Origin: Clostridia bacterium
GTDB lineage: Bacteria; Bacillota; Clostridia; Oscillospirales; CAG-272
Direction: 5' to 3'
Length of the DNA stretch: 25,539 bases
Assembly (NCBI GenBank): GCA_900763885.1
Contig: CAAFLY010000295.1
Coordinates: 1-25,539 of the forward strand
Within the stretch, counting starts at the first letter, position 1, and each line of letters opens with the position of its first letter. The position numbers were made by a program, and so were the translations under genes. The notes under the pieces were generated by a model that made no database searches, had not been told where the DNA came from, and saw nothing but the letters and a program-made list of their open reading frames with translations. This document shows, in pieces, positions 1 to 8,290 of this stretch.

Positions 1-983
1 GGAACGACCACATCGTGCCATTTTTCACCGAAGACATCCCCGAATTTTTCAGCAACATCTGGGATGCAATCTCGACGTTCTTCACGGATACCCTGCCAAC
101 ATGGGCGAGCGACGTATGGAACAACCATATCGTCCCATTCTTCACGGAAAGCATTCCCGAATTCTTCACAGGACTGTGGGATAGCCTCGTGACGTTCTTC
201 ACAGACACGCTCCCCACATGGGCGTCGAACACGTGGAACAACAACATAGTCCCGTTCTTTACAGAGGACATTCCGGCGTTCTTCGTGGGCATCTGGACGG
301 CGATCAAGACCTTCTTCACCGACACACTCCCAACGTGGGCAAGCAACATCTGGAATAACAACATTGTGCCGTTTTTCACGCAGACAATCCCGAACTTCTT
401 CTCCGAGGTTTGGAACGGCGTGAAGAAGCTCTTCACTGAAGCGATCCCGACCCTTGCAGCGAACATCTGGAACAGCATCAGCGGCTGGTTCAGCAGTATC
501 GGCGACTGGTTCGGCGATGTATGGGCGAAGGTCAAGGGTGCATTCGGCGCAGGTTACAGCGACGCGACCGGCAAGCACGCATGGGGCGGCATTATGAACT
601 CCCCGCACGTCGGAATGGTCGCAGAGCAAGGACCCGAAGCAATCATCCCGCTGTCACCGAGCAAGAGCGCAAGAGGGCTTGACCTCTGGATGAAGGCAGG
701 ACAATACCTCGGCGTTCAGCCGTATGCAGACGGCGATATCGTCGGCGACACATCTACGCTCACCAGCGAGACCGTGACCACCGGCGCAGGCGGAAACCAC
801 TTTGACATCAAGCTGGAAATCAACCCCGAATTCATTCTCGAAGGCACAAGCGGAATGGACGAGGAAAGTATCGTCCGCCTCATCAAAGCACGAATCCGCG
901 AAATGGTAGACGACATCGGCGACGAGCTGGCAGAGAAGCTGGCGCGGATATTCGCCAATATGCCCGTGAAAGGAAGTGCGTAA
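1..983 (+). CDS. Tail tape measure protein, C-terminal part (5' end outside window)
   Basis: The reading frame is open from the first bases, so the gene starts upstream of the window and only its last ~327 residues are seen. The tape measure protein sets tail length and leaves through the tail tube on infection. The visible part starts with four 39-residue tandem repeats rich in Phe, Trp and Pro (core IVPFFTEDIPEFF ... TDTLPTWAS ... WNN). A short linker follows, then the GGIM-x-SPHVGMVAEQGPEAIIPL segment that is typical of the C-terminal region of Firmicutes tape measure proteins, and then an acidic helical tail. It is followed 3 nt later by a LysM tail protein, as in PBSX-like tail modules. 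The family call rests on the C-terminal signature, the repeats and the position; confidence is high. Confidence 0.9.
   Translation, partial: NDHIVPFFTEDIPEFFSNIWDAISTFFTDTLPTWASDVWNNHIVPFFTESIPEFFTGLWDSLVTFFTDTLPTWASNTWNNNIVPFFTEDIPAFFVGIWTAIKTFFTDTLPTWASNIWNNNIVPFFTQTIPNFFSEVWNGVKKLFTEAIPTLAANIWNSISGWFSSIGDWFGDVWAKVKGAFGAGYSDATGKHAWGGIMNSPHVGMVAEQGPEAIIPLSPSKSARGLDLWMKAGQYLGVQPYADGDIVGDTSTLTSETVTTGAGGNHFDIKLEINPEFILEGTSGMDEESIVRLIKARIREMVDDIGDELAEKLARIFANMPVKGSA
12..479 (+). repeat. Four 117-nt in-frame tandem repeats in the tape measure gene
   Basis: Units start at 12, 129, 246 and 363, exactly 117 nt (39 codons) apart. The first three are closely similar and the fourth has diverged. Each unit holds two related half-units, FFTxxIPxFF and FFTDTLPTWAS. 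Such repeats probably changed copy number, and so tail length, by recombination. More copies may lie upstream of the window. Confidence 0.9.
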
Positions 984-986
984 CCT

Positions 987-1670
987 ATGGACTTATACCT
1001 AACAGAGAAAGACACAGGCTGGCGGCTTTCCTTCTGCCTGCTTCCAGACGAAGTAAAAGCCAAGACCACCGGCAACTTCATCTCCTACAACTTCATCAAC
1101 CGTGGCGAGGTGAAGATGCCGAACGGTCAGAAGCTCAAATCCTATTCATGGAAAGGCACTCTCCCCGGAGAGGGCATGAGGAAGATGCCGTTCATCAAAC
1201 AGCACCTATACCACACCCCGAAAGAGATGGTCGCCTGCATCGAAAAGTGGCGCAAGAACCACACGAAGCTGACGCTCATGCTCACAGAAACCCCGCTGAA
1301 CGTGGCGGTTTACTTGAAGTCATTCGACTACACCCCGACCGGCGGCGTCGGCAATTACGACTACAGCATCGAATTCATCGAAGCGAAGGACGTGACGGTT
1401 CTCACCATTGTCGAAGCCAAGACCACGCAAAGCAACAAGAGCAGCAACATCTCAAGCGGAAGCCGACCAGCAACCGCCAAGACGAATACCAACACCAACT
1501 CCGAGCAGACCAAGACATACACCGTCCGCAAGGGCGACTGCCTCTGGAACATCGCCAAAGCGAAGCTCGGAAGCGGCGCACGGTACACGGAGATATACAA
1601 CCTCAACCGAAACAAAATCAGAAACCCGAATCTGATCTATCCGGGGCAGGTTCTCCTACTGCCGTATTAA
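987..1670 (+). CDS. xkdP: LysM-domain tail/baseplate protein, XkdP-like
   Basis: This 227-residue protein lies directly after the tape measure gene. Residues 1-140 form the conserved phage part (XkdP/YqbP-type), followed by a Ser/Thr/Asn-rich linker (about 145-175). A LysM domain closes it at about 176-227 (TYTVRKGDCLWNIA ... NPNLIYPGQVLLLPY). In PBSX-type tails this protein links the tape measure and the baseplate hub; the LysM domain may contact peptidoglycan or simply be structural. The start has a weak upstream AAAGGAAG-type site. It lies in the late tail operon, 12 nt before the next gene. The order TMP-xkdP-xkdQ supports the call. Confidence 0.88.
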   Translation: MDLYLTEKDTGWRLSFCLLPDEVKAKTTGNFISYNFINRGEVKMPNGQKLKSYSWKGTLPGEGMRKMPFIKQHLYHTPKEMVACIEKWRKNHTKLTLMLTETPLNVAVYLKSFDYTPTGGVGNYDYSIEFIEAKDVTVLTIVEAKTTQSNKSSNISSGSRPATAKTNTNTNSEQTKTYTVRKGDCLWNIAKAKLGSGARYTEIYNLNRNKIRNPNLIYPGQVLLLPY

Positions 1671-1682
1671 GGAGGCGAACCG

Positions 1683-2954
1683 ATGGTAGACGTAAGCAAA
1701 ATAGCCTACAAGGTTTTCCTTCTGCGCGAGAACGGCGAGCAACTCGACATCACGGACATAGCGTCCGGCTTGAACTGGGAGGAAAACGAGGGAGAACTCG
1801 CACAGCGGGTCTCCCTCACTCTTGCAAACATCATGCACAAGGGCAGCAGAGTGTCGAACCTCGCAAAGCCGAACTGCTACATCATCGTCAAAACCGAAAT
1901 GGGTGGAAAGACGGATGAAGTGGCAAGGGGAAAGATAACCGACTGGACACCGACACAGAGCGGCACAACAGACGAAATCGACCTCACGGCTTATGATGAA
2001 CTTTTCGACCTGCAGGCGAGCCAAGACAACCGCTACATCAGCGCGGGCGTTTCAACCAAGACCGCCCTCATGGGAATATTCGACGACTGGGGCATCTCCG
2101 TGGAGAAATACGACGGACCCACCGTCGCCAACGCAAAGACGACGTTCAAGAACCAGTATCTCTCCGACATCATCCTCGAACTACTGGAAACGGCACACAA
2201 GCACGGCGCACGGCGGTGCATCGTCCGAGCCAGCAAAGGAAAGGTCTCAGTCATTCCCAGAGCAGGCAACGAAACAATCTACTGCTTCGAGGAAGCCAAC
2301 AACCTCGAAATGGTCAAGTATAAACTCTCCACGTCCGAAATGGTGACGGTCGTCAAGGTCGTAGCCACCGAGGACGAAGACAAGCGGCAAGCGGTGGAAG
2401 CCGTTATCAATGGCAAGACCGAGTACGGCAAACGCCAGAAAATCTATGTCAGAGATAAAGACGACACGCTGGCAACAGCAACTGCGGCCGCAAAGGAAAT
2501 CCTCGAAAACGAAGGAGAGCCAACCGTAACGATGAACCTCAAAGCCCCCGACATTCCGACAATCCGCAAGGGCGACAAAATCAAGATCACAAGCAGGGTC
2601 TACACGGGCTATGCGACAGTTATCTCGATCAGCCACGATGCAGGCAGCCGGACAATGACGGTGGGTGTTGAAAAATTCAAAGAGGAAACCGACAAGGTCA
2701 CAGAGGCACCTGCAGCGGCAGCGTCGAAGGACTACAAGGTCGGCGACATCGTGACGTTCAACGGAGGATACCACTACTACACGTCTATGGATACCAGCCC
2801 GCGCGGAGGATTACGAACCGCCGGAAAGGCGTGGATACAGAACATCAACAAGAACGGTAAGCACAAATACGCCCTCATCGGCGGCGTTTACAAAAGCGGC
2901 GTCGGAGGGAACAGCAACGTCTATGGTTGGGTAGACGAAAACACCGTCAGCTAA
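1683..2954 (+). CDS. xkdQ: Baseplate hub protein, XkdQ/gp27-like, with C-terminal SH3-like module
   Basis: This 423-residue protein has the usual PBSX place after the LysM protein and a TAAGGAGG ribosome site. Residues ~1-335 resemble XkdQ/YqbQ hub proteins, which form the gp27-like ring holding the spike. An Ala-rich linker leads to residues 350-423 (YKVGDIVTFNGGYHYY ... YGWVDENTV), an SH3-like module. A clearly similar module lies in this phage's endolysin at residues ~387-453. The module is an added domain compared with a minimal hub and may help bind the cell wall. Family assignment rests on position and overall pattern rather than a catalytic motif. Confidence 0.82.
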   Translation: MVDVSKIAYKVFLLRENGEQLDITDIASGLNWEENEGELAQRVSLTLANIMHKGSRVSNLAKPNCYIIVKTEMGGKTDEVARGKITDWTPTQSGTTDEIDLTAYDELFDLQASQDNRYISAGVSTKTALMGIFDDWGISVEKYDGPTVANAKTTFKNQYLSDIILELLETAHKHGARRCIVRASKGKVSVIPRAGNETIYCFEEANNLEMVKYKLSTSEMVTVVKVVATEDEDKRQAVEAVINGKTEYGKRQKIYVRDKDDTLATATAAAKEILENEGEPTVTMNLKAPDIPTIRKGDKIKITSRVYTGYATVISISHDAGSRTMTVGVEKFKEETDKVTEAPAAAASKDYKVGDIVTFNGGYHYYTSMDTSPRGGLRTAGKAWIQNINKNGKHKYALIGGVYKSGVGGNSNVYGWVDENTVS

Positions 2955-2965
2955 AGGAGGAACGT

Positions 2966-3415
2966 ATGGACGAAGGAATGAACCACCTCGCAAGGGTGCT
3001 ACACGGCAGAATCAAGGACAGCGAGAACGCGAACAGCGACCTCGTGCTTGACTTCGGCGTGATCCAGAACGATTATAGCCTCCTCACAAACACCTATCCC
3101 ATAGCAATCCCGAAGACGGACTACCTCGTTCTGCGGCAACTGACGCTCGGCGACACCGGCGCATGGTTGACGCAGACACCGTCTGCAGGAAGAAAGGGAG
3201 ACGGTACGCATAGCCACGGAATGAGCGGCGCACACGACGAACACGTGACGGGCGACGGCAAGCACGAACACAAGAACGAAGCCCCACACGTCCACGGCGT
3301 ACTTATTCCCGAAAAGATGAGATGGCTGAAGCCGGGCGACCGCGTCCTTGTGGCGTGGGTCCAGCATGATGCAGTCGTGCTGGACATCATTAGACCGGCA
3401 ACAGACATCGGATAA
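2966..3415 (+). CDS. xkdR: DUF2577 (XkdR-like) baseplate protein with His-rich loop
   Basis: The start at 2966 is chosen because AAAGGAGG lies just before it; the longer open frame from 2927 overlaps the hub gene and lacks such a site. The 149-residue product fits XkdR/DUF2577 in length, position and the ending MRWLKPGDRVLVAWVQHDAVVLDI, typical of an OB-like spike or hub-associated fold. Residues ~77-112 hold a striking run with many histidines in HxH pairs (HSHG, HDEH, HEHK, HVHG), which may bind metal. It probably sits at the centre of the baseplate between hub and wedge. Confidence 0.8.
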   Translation: MDEGMNHLARVLHGRIKDSENANSDLVLDFGVIQNDYSLLTNTYPIAIPKTDYLVLRQLTLGDTGAWLTQTPSAGRKGDGTHSHGMSGAHDEHVTGDGKHEHKNEAPHVHGVLIPEKMRWLKPGDRVLVAWVQHDAVVLDIIRPATDIG

Positions 3416-3425
3416 GGAGGCACAC

Positions 3426-3881
3426 ATGGCAGAAAAAAATCTCTTTCCCGTTTTCGACGTGCCAGAAATCGCAGAGCCGACGCAGGTGGAAAACCGACGA
3501 TACAAGCCGAGCGTTTTCTTCGATTTTGAAGCGGGCGACTTCCGGCTCGATGGTGCCTACCGAATGACCCCCTCCACCGGCAAGGAAGCCTATATGCAAT
3601 GGTGTCGCAAGGCTGTTATGACCGAGCGCGACGCATTCCTCGCATACTCGACCGACATCGGAATCGAGGGCGAGGCTGCCCTTGCAGAAAGCGACCGTGC
3701 CGCCGTGGAATCAGCACTCGAAAAAACCATCACAGAGGCACTCATGGTTAACACCCACACGGAGTACGTCCGAGACTTTGAATTCGCGTGGAGCGCAGAC
3801 GAACTGCGGCTCACGTTCACAGTCAAGGGCAAAGAGTGGGAGCAGACGACCATCAGCGTCCTCTATCAAAATTCAAATTAA
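3426..3881 (+). CDS. xkdS: Baseplate wedge protein, DUF2634 / gp25-like (XkdS)
   Basis: The ATG at 3426 follows AAGGAGG and gives a 151-residue protein; the longer frame from 3348 overlaps xkdR and is not used. The sequence around FDFEAGDFRLDGAYRMTPSTG, followed by a helix ending in the pattern of the W/gp25 lysozyme-like fold (FAWSADELRLTFTVKG), is typical of DUF2634. These proteins join sheath and wedge in contractile tails. The gene lies between DUF2577 and baseplate J, exactly as in PBSX. Confidence 0.83.
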   Translation: MAEKNLFPVFDVPEIAEPTQVENRRYKPSVFFDFEAGDFRLDGAYRMTPSTGKEAYMQWCRKAVMTERDAFLAYSTDIGIEGEAALAESDRAAVESALEKTITEALMVNTHTEYVRDFEFAWSADELRLTFTVKGKEWEQTTISVLYQNSN

Positions 3882-3893
3882 GGAGGCGCAAAA

Positions 3894-5075
3894 ATGGCAG
3901 ATATAACACAATTCGTCCCGCCGTCGTGGCTGGAAGACCAGGACGCGGAAACGATCCACGCCAGAATGATGCAGAGCCTCCCGGAAGACATCGACGATAC
4001 AGAAGGCGGCTTCCCGTGGGATTTCACGAAACCGGCGGCACTCGAAAAGGCGGAGCTGCTGGAATTCAACCTCATGGAGACCGCGAAGATCATGCATTAT
4101 ATGTTTTCCTACGGAATCTACCTCGACTACCACGCGGCAGGCTACGGAATGGAGAGAAAGGGCGCAAGCTATGCGTCCGGCACGGTAACCGTTACCGGTT
4201 CGCCGAACACGGTAATCCCTGCCGGTTTCCTCTTTGCCGTTCCAGCCTCCGGCGACAACGCCGCGATCACCTTCTCCACGCTTGAGGAAGCAACCATCAG
4301 CACGGACGGAACGGTCGACATTCCTGTGCAGGCTACCGAAGCAGGAACCGGCGGAAATGTTGCAGCGGACACTATCGTCATTATGGCGTCACCGACCATT
4401 ATCGGAATCAACCGCATCACCAACAGCAGCGCAATCACCGGCGGCGCGGCGGAGGAAGAAGACGACGCACTCCGGCAGCGCATCAAGGAGCGGCTCGAAT
4501 CGGCTGACGCTTCATTCGTCGGCTGCGACGCAGACTACAAGCGGTGGGCGAAGGAGGTCGAGGGCGTGGGAGAGGTAATCGTCATACCAGAATGGGACGG
4601 CGCAGGAACCGTCAAGGTCGTCGTTTTCGACGCGAACGGGCAGCCTGCAAACACCAAGACCGTGGGAGACGTTCTCGACTATATCGTATCGCCGGACGAC
4701 CGGGACAGCCGAAAGGCACCTATCGGAGCTACAGTCACCGTCGTGGCACCGACAGAAACAAAGATCAACGTCGCCTGCAATATTACCTTCGAGCGCGGAG
4801 CAAACCACGCGACGGCGATCGCAGCGATCAAGACGCGGCTGAACGCCTACTTCGACCAAGCCAGAGAAGCCGGAGCGATCAAGCGAAACAAGATCGGCTC
4901 GACGATCATCGGCACGGACGGCGTGGCGGACTACGACACGTTACTCATCAACGACAGCAAATTCAACAGCATAGCGGTCGCAAAAGACGAGTATCCAACT
5001 CTCGGATCGCTTCAAACCGAAGGCGTAATAGATACAACGGCGGAGCTGTTCGAGGGCGGTGAGAGCAATGGCTGA
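3894..5075 (+). CDS. xkdT: Baseplate J / gp47-family wedge protein (XkdT)
   Basis: A 393-residue protein with an AAGGAGG site before the ATG. It has the family layout: N-terminal helical part (PEDIDDTEGGFPWDFTKPAALE), a beta domain with the GTVTVTGSPNTVIPAGFLFA segment, and the EEEDDALRQRIKERLES helix. A C-terminal part follows with VTVVAPTETKINVAC. Baseplate J proteins build the wedge ring that opens on adsorption. It overlaps the next gene by 8 nt, which suggests translational coupling. This is one of the surest assignments in the tail module. Confidence 0.93.
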   Translation: MADITQFVPPSWLEDQDAETIHARMMQSLPEDIDDTEGGFPWDFTKPAALEKAELLEFNLMETAKIMHYMFSYGIYLDYHAAGYGMERKGASYASGTVTVTGSPNTVIPAGFLFAVPASGDNAAITFSTLEEATISTDGTVDIPVQATEAGTGGNVAADTIVIMASPTIIGINRITNSSAITGGAAEEEDDALRQRIKERLESADASFVGCDADYKRWAKEVEGVGEVIVIPEWDGAGTVKVVVFDANGQPANTKTVGDVLDYIVSPDDRDSRKAPIGATVTVVAPTETKINVACNITFERGANHATAIAAIKTRLNAYFDQAREAGAIKRNKIGSTIIGTDGVADYDTLLINDSKFNSIAVAKDEYPTLGSLQTEGVIDTTAELFEGGESNG

Positions 5076-5721
5076 TAAATTCGACATTGAAAACTTCCCG
5101 AAAAGCGAAGCTGCCAAGCGAATGATGAGCCGCATCTCCCCGATTTACGAAAACTCGTATGTCGGAAAGTGGCTCTTTGAAGTCATGGGCATGGAGTGGG
5201 ACACGGCGAGGACGCTCGTGGAAAGCCTCCGAATGCAATGCTTCGTAGAACATTGCACGTGGGGTATGCGCTACTGGGAGCAGAGGTACGGCATAGAGCC
5301 GGACGAAGCAAAAGACCTCGAAGCCAGACGCGCAGCGGTTATAGCAAAGCGAGGCAAGCAGCAGTCCCTCACTCCGGCGACGCTGGAAGACCTTCTCGAA
5401 GAACTTACCGGCAGACAGGTAACCGTCACCGAAGACAACCCGAACTACCGCTTCAAGGTGCAGATCGGAGAGGGCGACAAACTGGTGGACTATGTGGCGG
5501 TGATTACAAAGGTAAACACCGTCAAGCCGTCCCACCTCGCCTACTCAATCGAGCTACCGCGAAAAGGGACACTTCGCCTTTACTTCGGCGCAGCCATGCA
5601 CGAAGTGAAAACGATCACCTTCACCGATTACGACAAGCGCGGCGTAAGCGATGCGATATGGCTGGTAGACGAAAACGGCAACGCGCTGGCAGACGAAAAC
5701 ATGAACATCTTCGTCGAATAA
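5068..5721 (+). CDS. xkdU: DUF2313 (YmfQ/XkdU-like) tail protein
   Basis: The ATG at 5068 gives 217 residues and overlaps the end of the baseplate J gene by 8 nt; an upstream in-frame GTG at 5059 would add only three residues. The helical N-terminus with the WDTARTLVESLRMQCFVEHCTWGMRYWEQRYGI stretch (positions ~45-77) and the EARRAAVIAKR segment are typical of DUF2313. This family occupies the place of gp48/tail protein I at the outer end of the baseplate wedge and anchors fibres. The next gene is the tail fibre, which fits that role. Confidence 0.85.
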   Translation: MADKFDIENFPKSEAAKRMMSRISPIYENSYVGKWLFEVMGMEWDTARTLVESLRMQCFVEHCTWGMRYWEQRYGIEPDEAKDLEARRAAVIAKRGKQQSLTPATLEDLLEELTGRQVTVTEDNPNYRFKVQIGEGDKLVDYVAVITKVNTVKPSHLAYSIELPRKGTLRLYFGAAMHEVKTITFTDYDKRGVSDAIWLVDENGNALADENMNIFVE

Positions 5722-5745
5722 CCGAAAGGAGGAATCAAGAACAAC

Positions 5746-8280
5746 ATGAGCTTAATACCTCAACTCACAGACGCAGGGCGAGGTTTACTGATTGCCGCGC
5801 TTTCCGGCAGTCCGCTCAATTTCTCGAAAATTAAAATCGGGAACGGTGCCGCACCAGACGAACCACAGTCCGGCGACTACTGGTACGACACCGACAACCT
5901 CGTGCTGAACCGTTACAGCGAGCAATGGAATGATTGCTCCCGACCGTTCACCGCAGCCGAAGAAGCACCCACAAACCCGTCAGACAACGACCTCTGGTAC
6001 AAGACGGATACGGAAACGCTCTACTACTACGGCGACGGCTGGAAGGTCAGCACCCAGACAATCACCTGCGCGACAACACAGCCGGACAATCCGCAGCAGG
6101 GCGACTATTGGTACGATACCGCGAACGAGACGCTTTATACTTACGGGCATAAGTGGAACAGCAAGACGGACATCACCATCACGTGCGCCCAGAACGCGCC
6201 AGCGTCGCCGTCAGCGGGCGTTTATTGGTATGACACAGCAAATACCAAGCTGAACATTTGTGCCCTTGTATGGGGCGAAAAAACGGGCGTAGCATTGACC
6301 TGCGCGGCGACTTCCCCCGCTTCGCCTTCGGTGGGCGACCTCTGGTACGACACAGAGAACTCCGCGCTGAAGAAATGCACAGCGGCGTGGACGCAGAAAA
6401 CGGGCGTAAATATCACTTGCGCCGCAGAAGCCCCAGAAAGCCCTGCAAGCGGCGATTACTGGTACGACACCACGAATACCGCGCTGAAGAAATATGACGG
6501 CACAGAGTGGCAGACAGACGCGCAGGCGTTCTATTACGGCGAGACCGCGCCGGAAACACCTACGGTCGGCAACTGGTGGTATGACAGCACCGCCAGCCAG
6601 CTCAAAGCGTACTCGCTCACATGGCAGGCAGACGCGCAGCCGTTCACTTATGCAAGCACCGCGCCGGAAAGCCCCGCAAGCGGTGACTGGTGGTACGACA
6701 GCACGAACAGCAAGCTGATGGAGTATGCGCTCGGCTGGCAGGAAGACACAACGCACACCTTCAACTACGGCACGACCGCACCGGCAACCCCGAATGTGGG
6801 CGACTGGTGGTACGACACAAGCCTTCACGTATATGGCGACGGCTGGAATCCAGACAACGAGCAAGCGTTCAGCTACGGATCCGCAGAACCCACCTCGCCC
6901 GCAGACGGAAGCTGGTGGTTTGACACCGCAAACAGCATCCTCTACGAATACGGGAAACTCTGGCAGCGCGACACGGGCGACACCTTCACATACGCAGCCA
7001 CAGCACCGGCGAGAGCCTACGACTTCGACCTGTGGTACGACACGACCAACGCCAAGCTCAAGGAATACTCGACCGGCTGGGTGCAGGACACAGAAAAGAC
7101 CTTCACCTACGCCGAGACAGCACCCGAAAAGCCGAGCGCAGGCGCGTGGTGGTTCAGCACCGGCGACAACTCGCTCTACGAGTACACCGGCACACAATGG
7201 AATCGCAACTACACCACATTCTCGGTCGGAGCATCAGCACCGGCGACGCAGGACGCGCTGACAGACCTCGTCAACCCGATCCTCACAATCGAAATCACCG
7301 ACATGACCAAAGGCTCGAACTACGTGAGCATCACCGGCAGCTTTGACAACAGCGAGGTGACGTCCGGCTTTAACTGGGCTGAAACTGGCATCTTCGCAAC
7401 GAACGAGGACGGGAAAGAACTTCTGTACGCCTACTGCCACACCGGCGACGAGTACGAATTCATCCCCGCCAACGACTGCGGAAAGACGCTCGGCGTAAAC
7501 CTCACCCTGCTGGTCATGGTGGGCGATGCGGAGAACGTCAGCGCGGTAATCGGAGAGGGTACGCTTTACGCAACCAGAGCAGCCCTCGAAGACCACAAGC
7601 GAGACTTCAAGAACCCGCACGGCGTGACTGCAGAACAGATCGGTCTGGGCAACGTCTCGAACACATCGCCGGAAGATACGGTCGTGAGCTACGACACCGC
7701 CGACGCTCTCACAGAGCCGGAAGCCGGAGATAAAACCTCCGTCGTTTTCGGAAAGCTGAAGAAGGCGATCAGCAACCTCATCATCCACCTCAAGGCGGAG
7801 AATCCGCACGGAATCACGCCGGGGAAAATCAAAGCAGCGGAAAAGAGCCACCAGCATAAAGCCTCGGACATCACAACCGGCATCATTGGACCCGAACGAG
7901 GCGGCACGGGAGTACAGAGCATGACAGAACTCGCCGCGAAGCTGGGGTCGCACTTCTCCGTCCCCGTATTCGGCGTTTACAGCGGCACAGGATCGGTCAA
8001 GCGGTTGATTTCCCTCGAATTCACACCTTCCGCCGTTTTCGTCTGCAACGGGCGCGGAATGGTGGGCGACGACATCGACGGCGTATGCGGCGGGCTTTGC
8101 GTCGGCACATACGGTCTGCGATCCCGTAACTGCACGGCACCGAGCCACGAAACCTCGTGGGACAACAACCACACCGCTATGATGATTACCACGAACGGCT
8201 TCTATGTCTCGTATGTCGCAAACAACAAAATCGCAACGAACAAGAGCGGCGAGACTTATCGCTACATCGCGTTCAGATAA
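5746..8280 (+). CDS. Tail fibre with repeat array inserted in the collar domain
   Basis: An 844-residue protein. Residues 1-38 (LTDAGRGLLIAALSGS ... FSKIKIGNG) look like the start of the phage tail-collar N-terminal domain that joins a fibre to the baseplate. The matching second half (NPILTIEITDM ... GFNWAETGIFA) comes only at about 510-550. Between them lie about twelve 38-39-residue repeats. The rest holds NPHGVTAEQIGLGNVSNT (about 624) and NPHGITPGKIKAAEKSHQHKASDIT repeats, common in fibre shafts, then a GIIGPERGGTGVQSM segment and a C-terminal head of ~110 residues that should contact the host. AAAGGAGG lies 13 nt before the ATG, longer than usual. It is a second candidate receptor-binding protein next to the DGR target. 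Confidence 0.88.
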   Translation: MSLIPQLTDAGRGLLIAALSGSPLNFSKIKIGNGAAPDEPQSGDYWYDTDNLVLNRYSEQWNDCSRPFTAAEEAPTNPSDNDLWYKTDTETLYYYGDGWKVSTQTITCATTQPDNPQQGDYWYDTANETLYTYGHKWNSKTDITITCAQNAPASPSAGVYWYDTANTKLNICALVWGEKTGVALTCAATSPASPSVGDLWYDTENSALKKCTAAWTQKTGVNITCAAEAPESPASGDYWYDTTNTALKKYDGTEWQTDAQAFYYGETAPETPTVGNWWYDSTASQLKAYSLTWQADAQPFTYASTAPESPASGDWWYDSTNSKLMEYALGWQEDTTHTFNYGTTAPATPNVGDWWYDTSLHVYGDGWNPDNEQAFSYGSAEPTSPADGSWWFDTANSILYEYGKLWQRDTGDTFTYAATAPARAYDFDLWYDTTNAKLKEYSTGWVQDTEKTFTYAETAPEKPSAGAWWFSTGDNSLYEYTGTQWNRNYTTFSVGASAPATQDALTDLVNPILTIEITDMTKGSNYVSITGSFDNSEVTSGFNWAETGIFATNEDGKELLYAYCHTGDEYEFIPANDCGKTLGVNLTLLVMVGDAENVSAVIGEGTLYATRAALEDHKRDFKNPHGVTAEQIGLGNVSNTSPEDTVVSYDTADALTEPEAGDKTSVVFGKLKKAISNLIIHLKAENPHGITPGKIKAAEKSHQHKASDITTGIIGPERGGTGVQSMTELAAKLGSHFSVPVFGVYSGTGSVKRLISLEFTPSAVFVCNGRGMVGDDIDGVCGGLCVGTYGLRSRNCTAPSHETSWDNNHTAMMITTNGFYVSYVANNKIATNKSGETYRYIAFR
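5872..7257 (+). repeat. Array of about twelve 38-39-codon repeats in the fibre gene
   Basis: Units are marked by G-D-x-W-[YF]-D-T-x-N-x-x-L, then W, then a Cys- or Tyr-containing strand and AP-x-SP. Their W(Y) codons are spaced 114-117 nt apart (for example 5881, 5995, 6109, 6226). Unit nine is shortened by a few residues. The regular beta pattern suggests a rod or spacer of small beta modules. Individual copies differ at many positions, so the array is old rather than freshly expanded. Confidence 0.88.
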
Positions 8281-8290
8281 GGAGGCAGAC

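Noticed and set aside
5872..7257. CRISPR-like regular repeats
   Set aside because: The 114-117-nt period is in frame in one long gene and the units are diverged at codon level with no spacers between identical repeats, so these are protein repeats.
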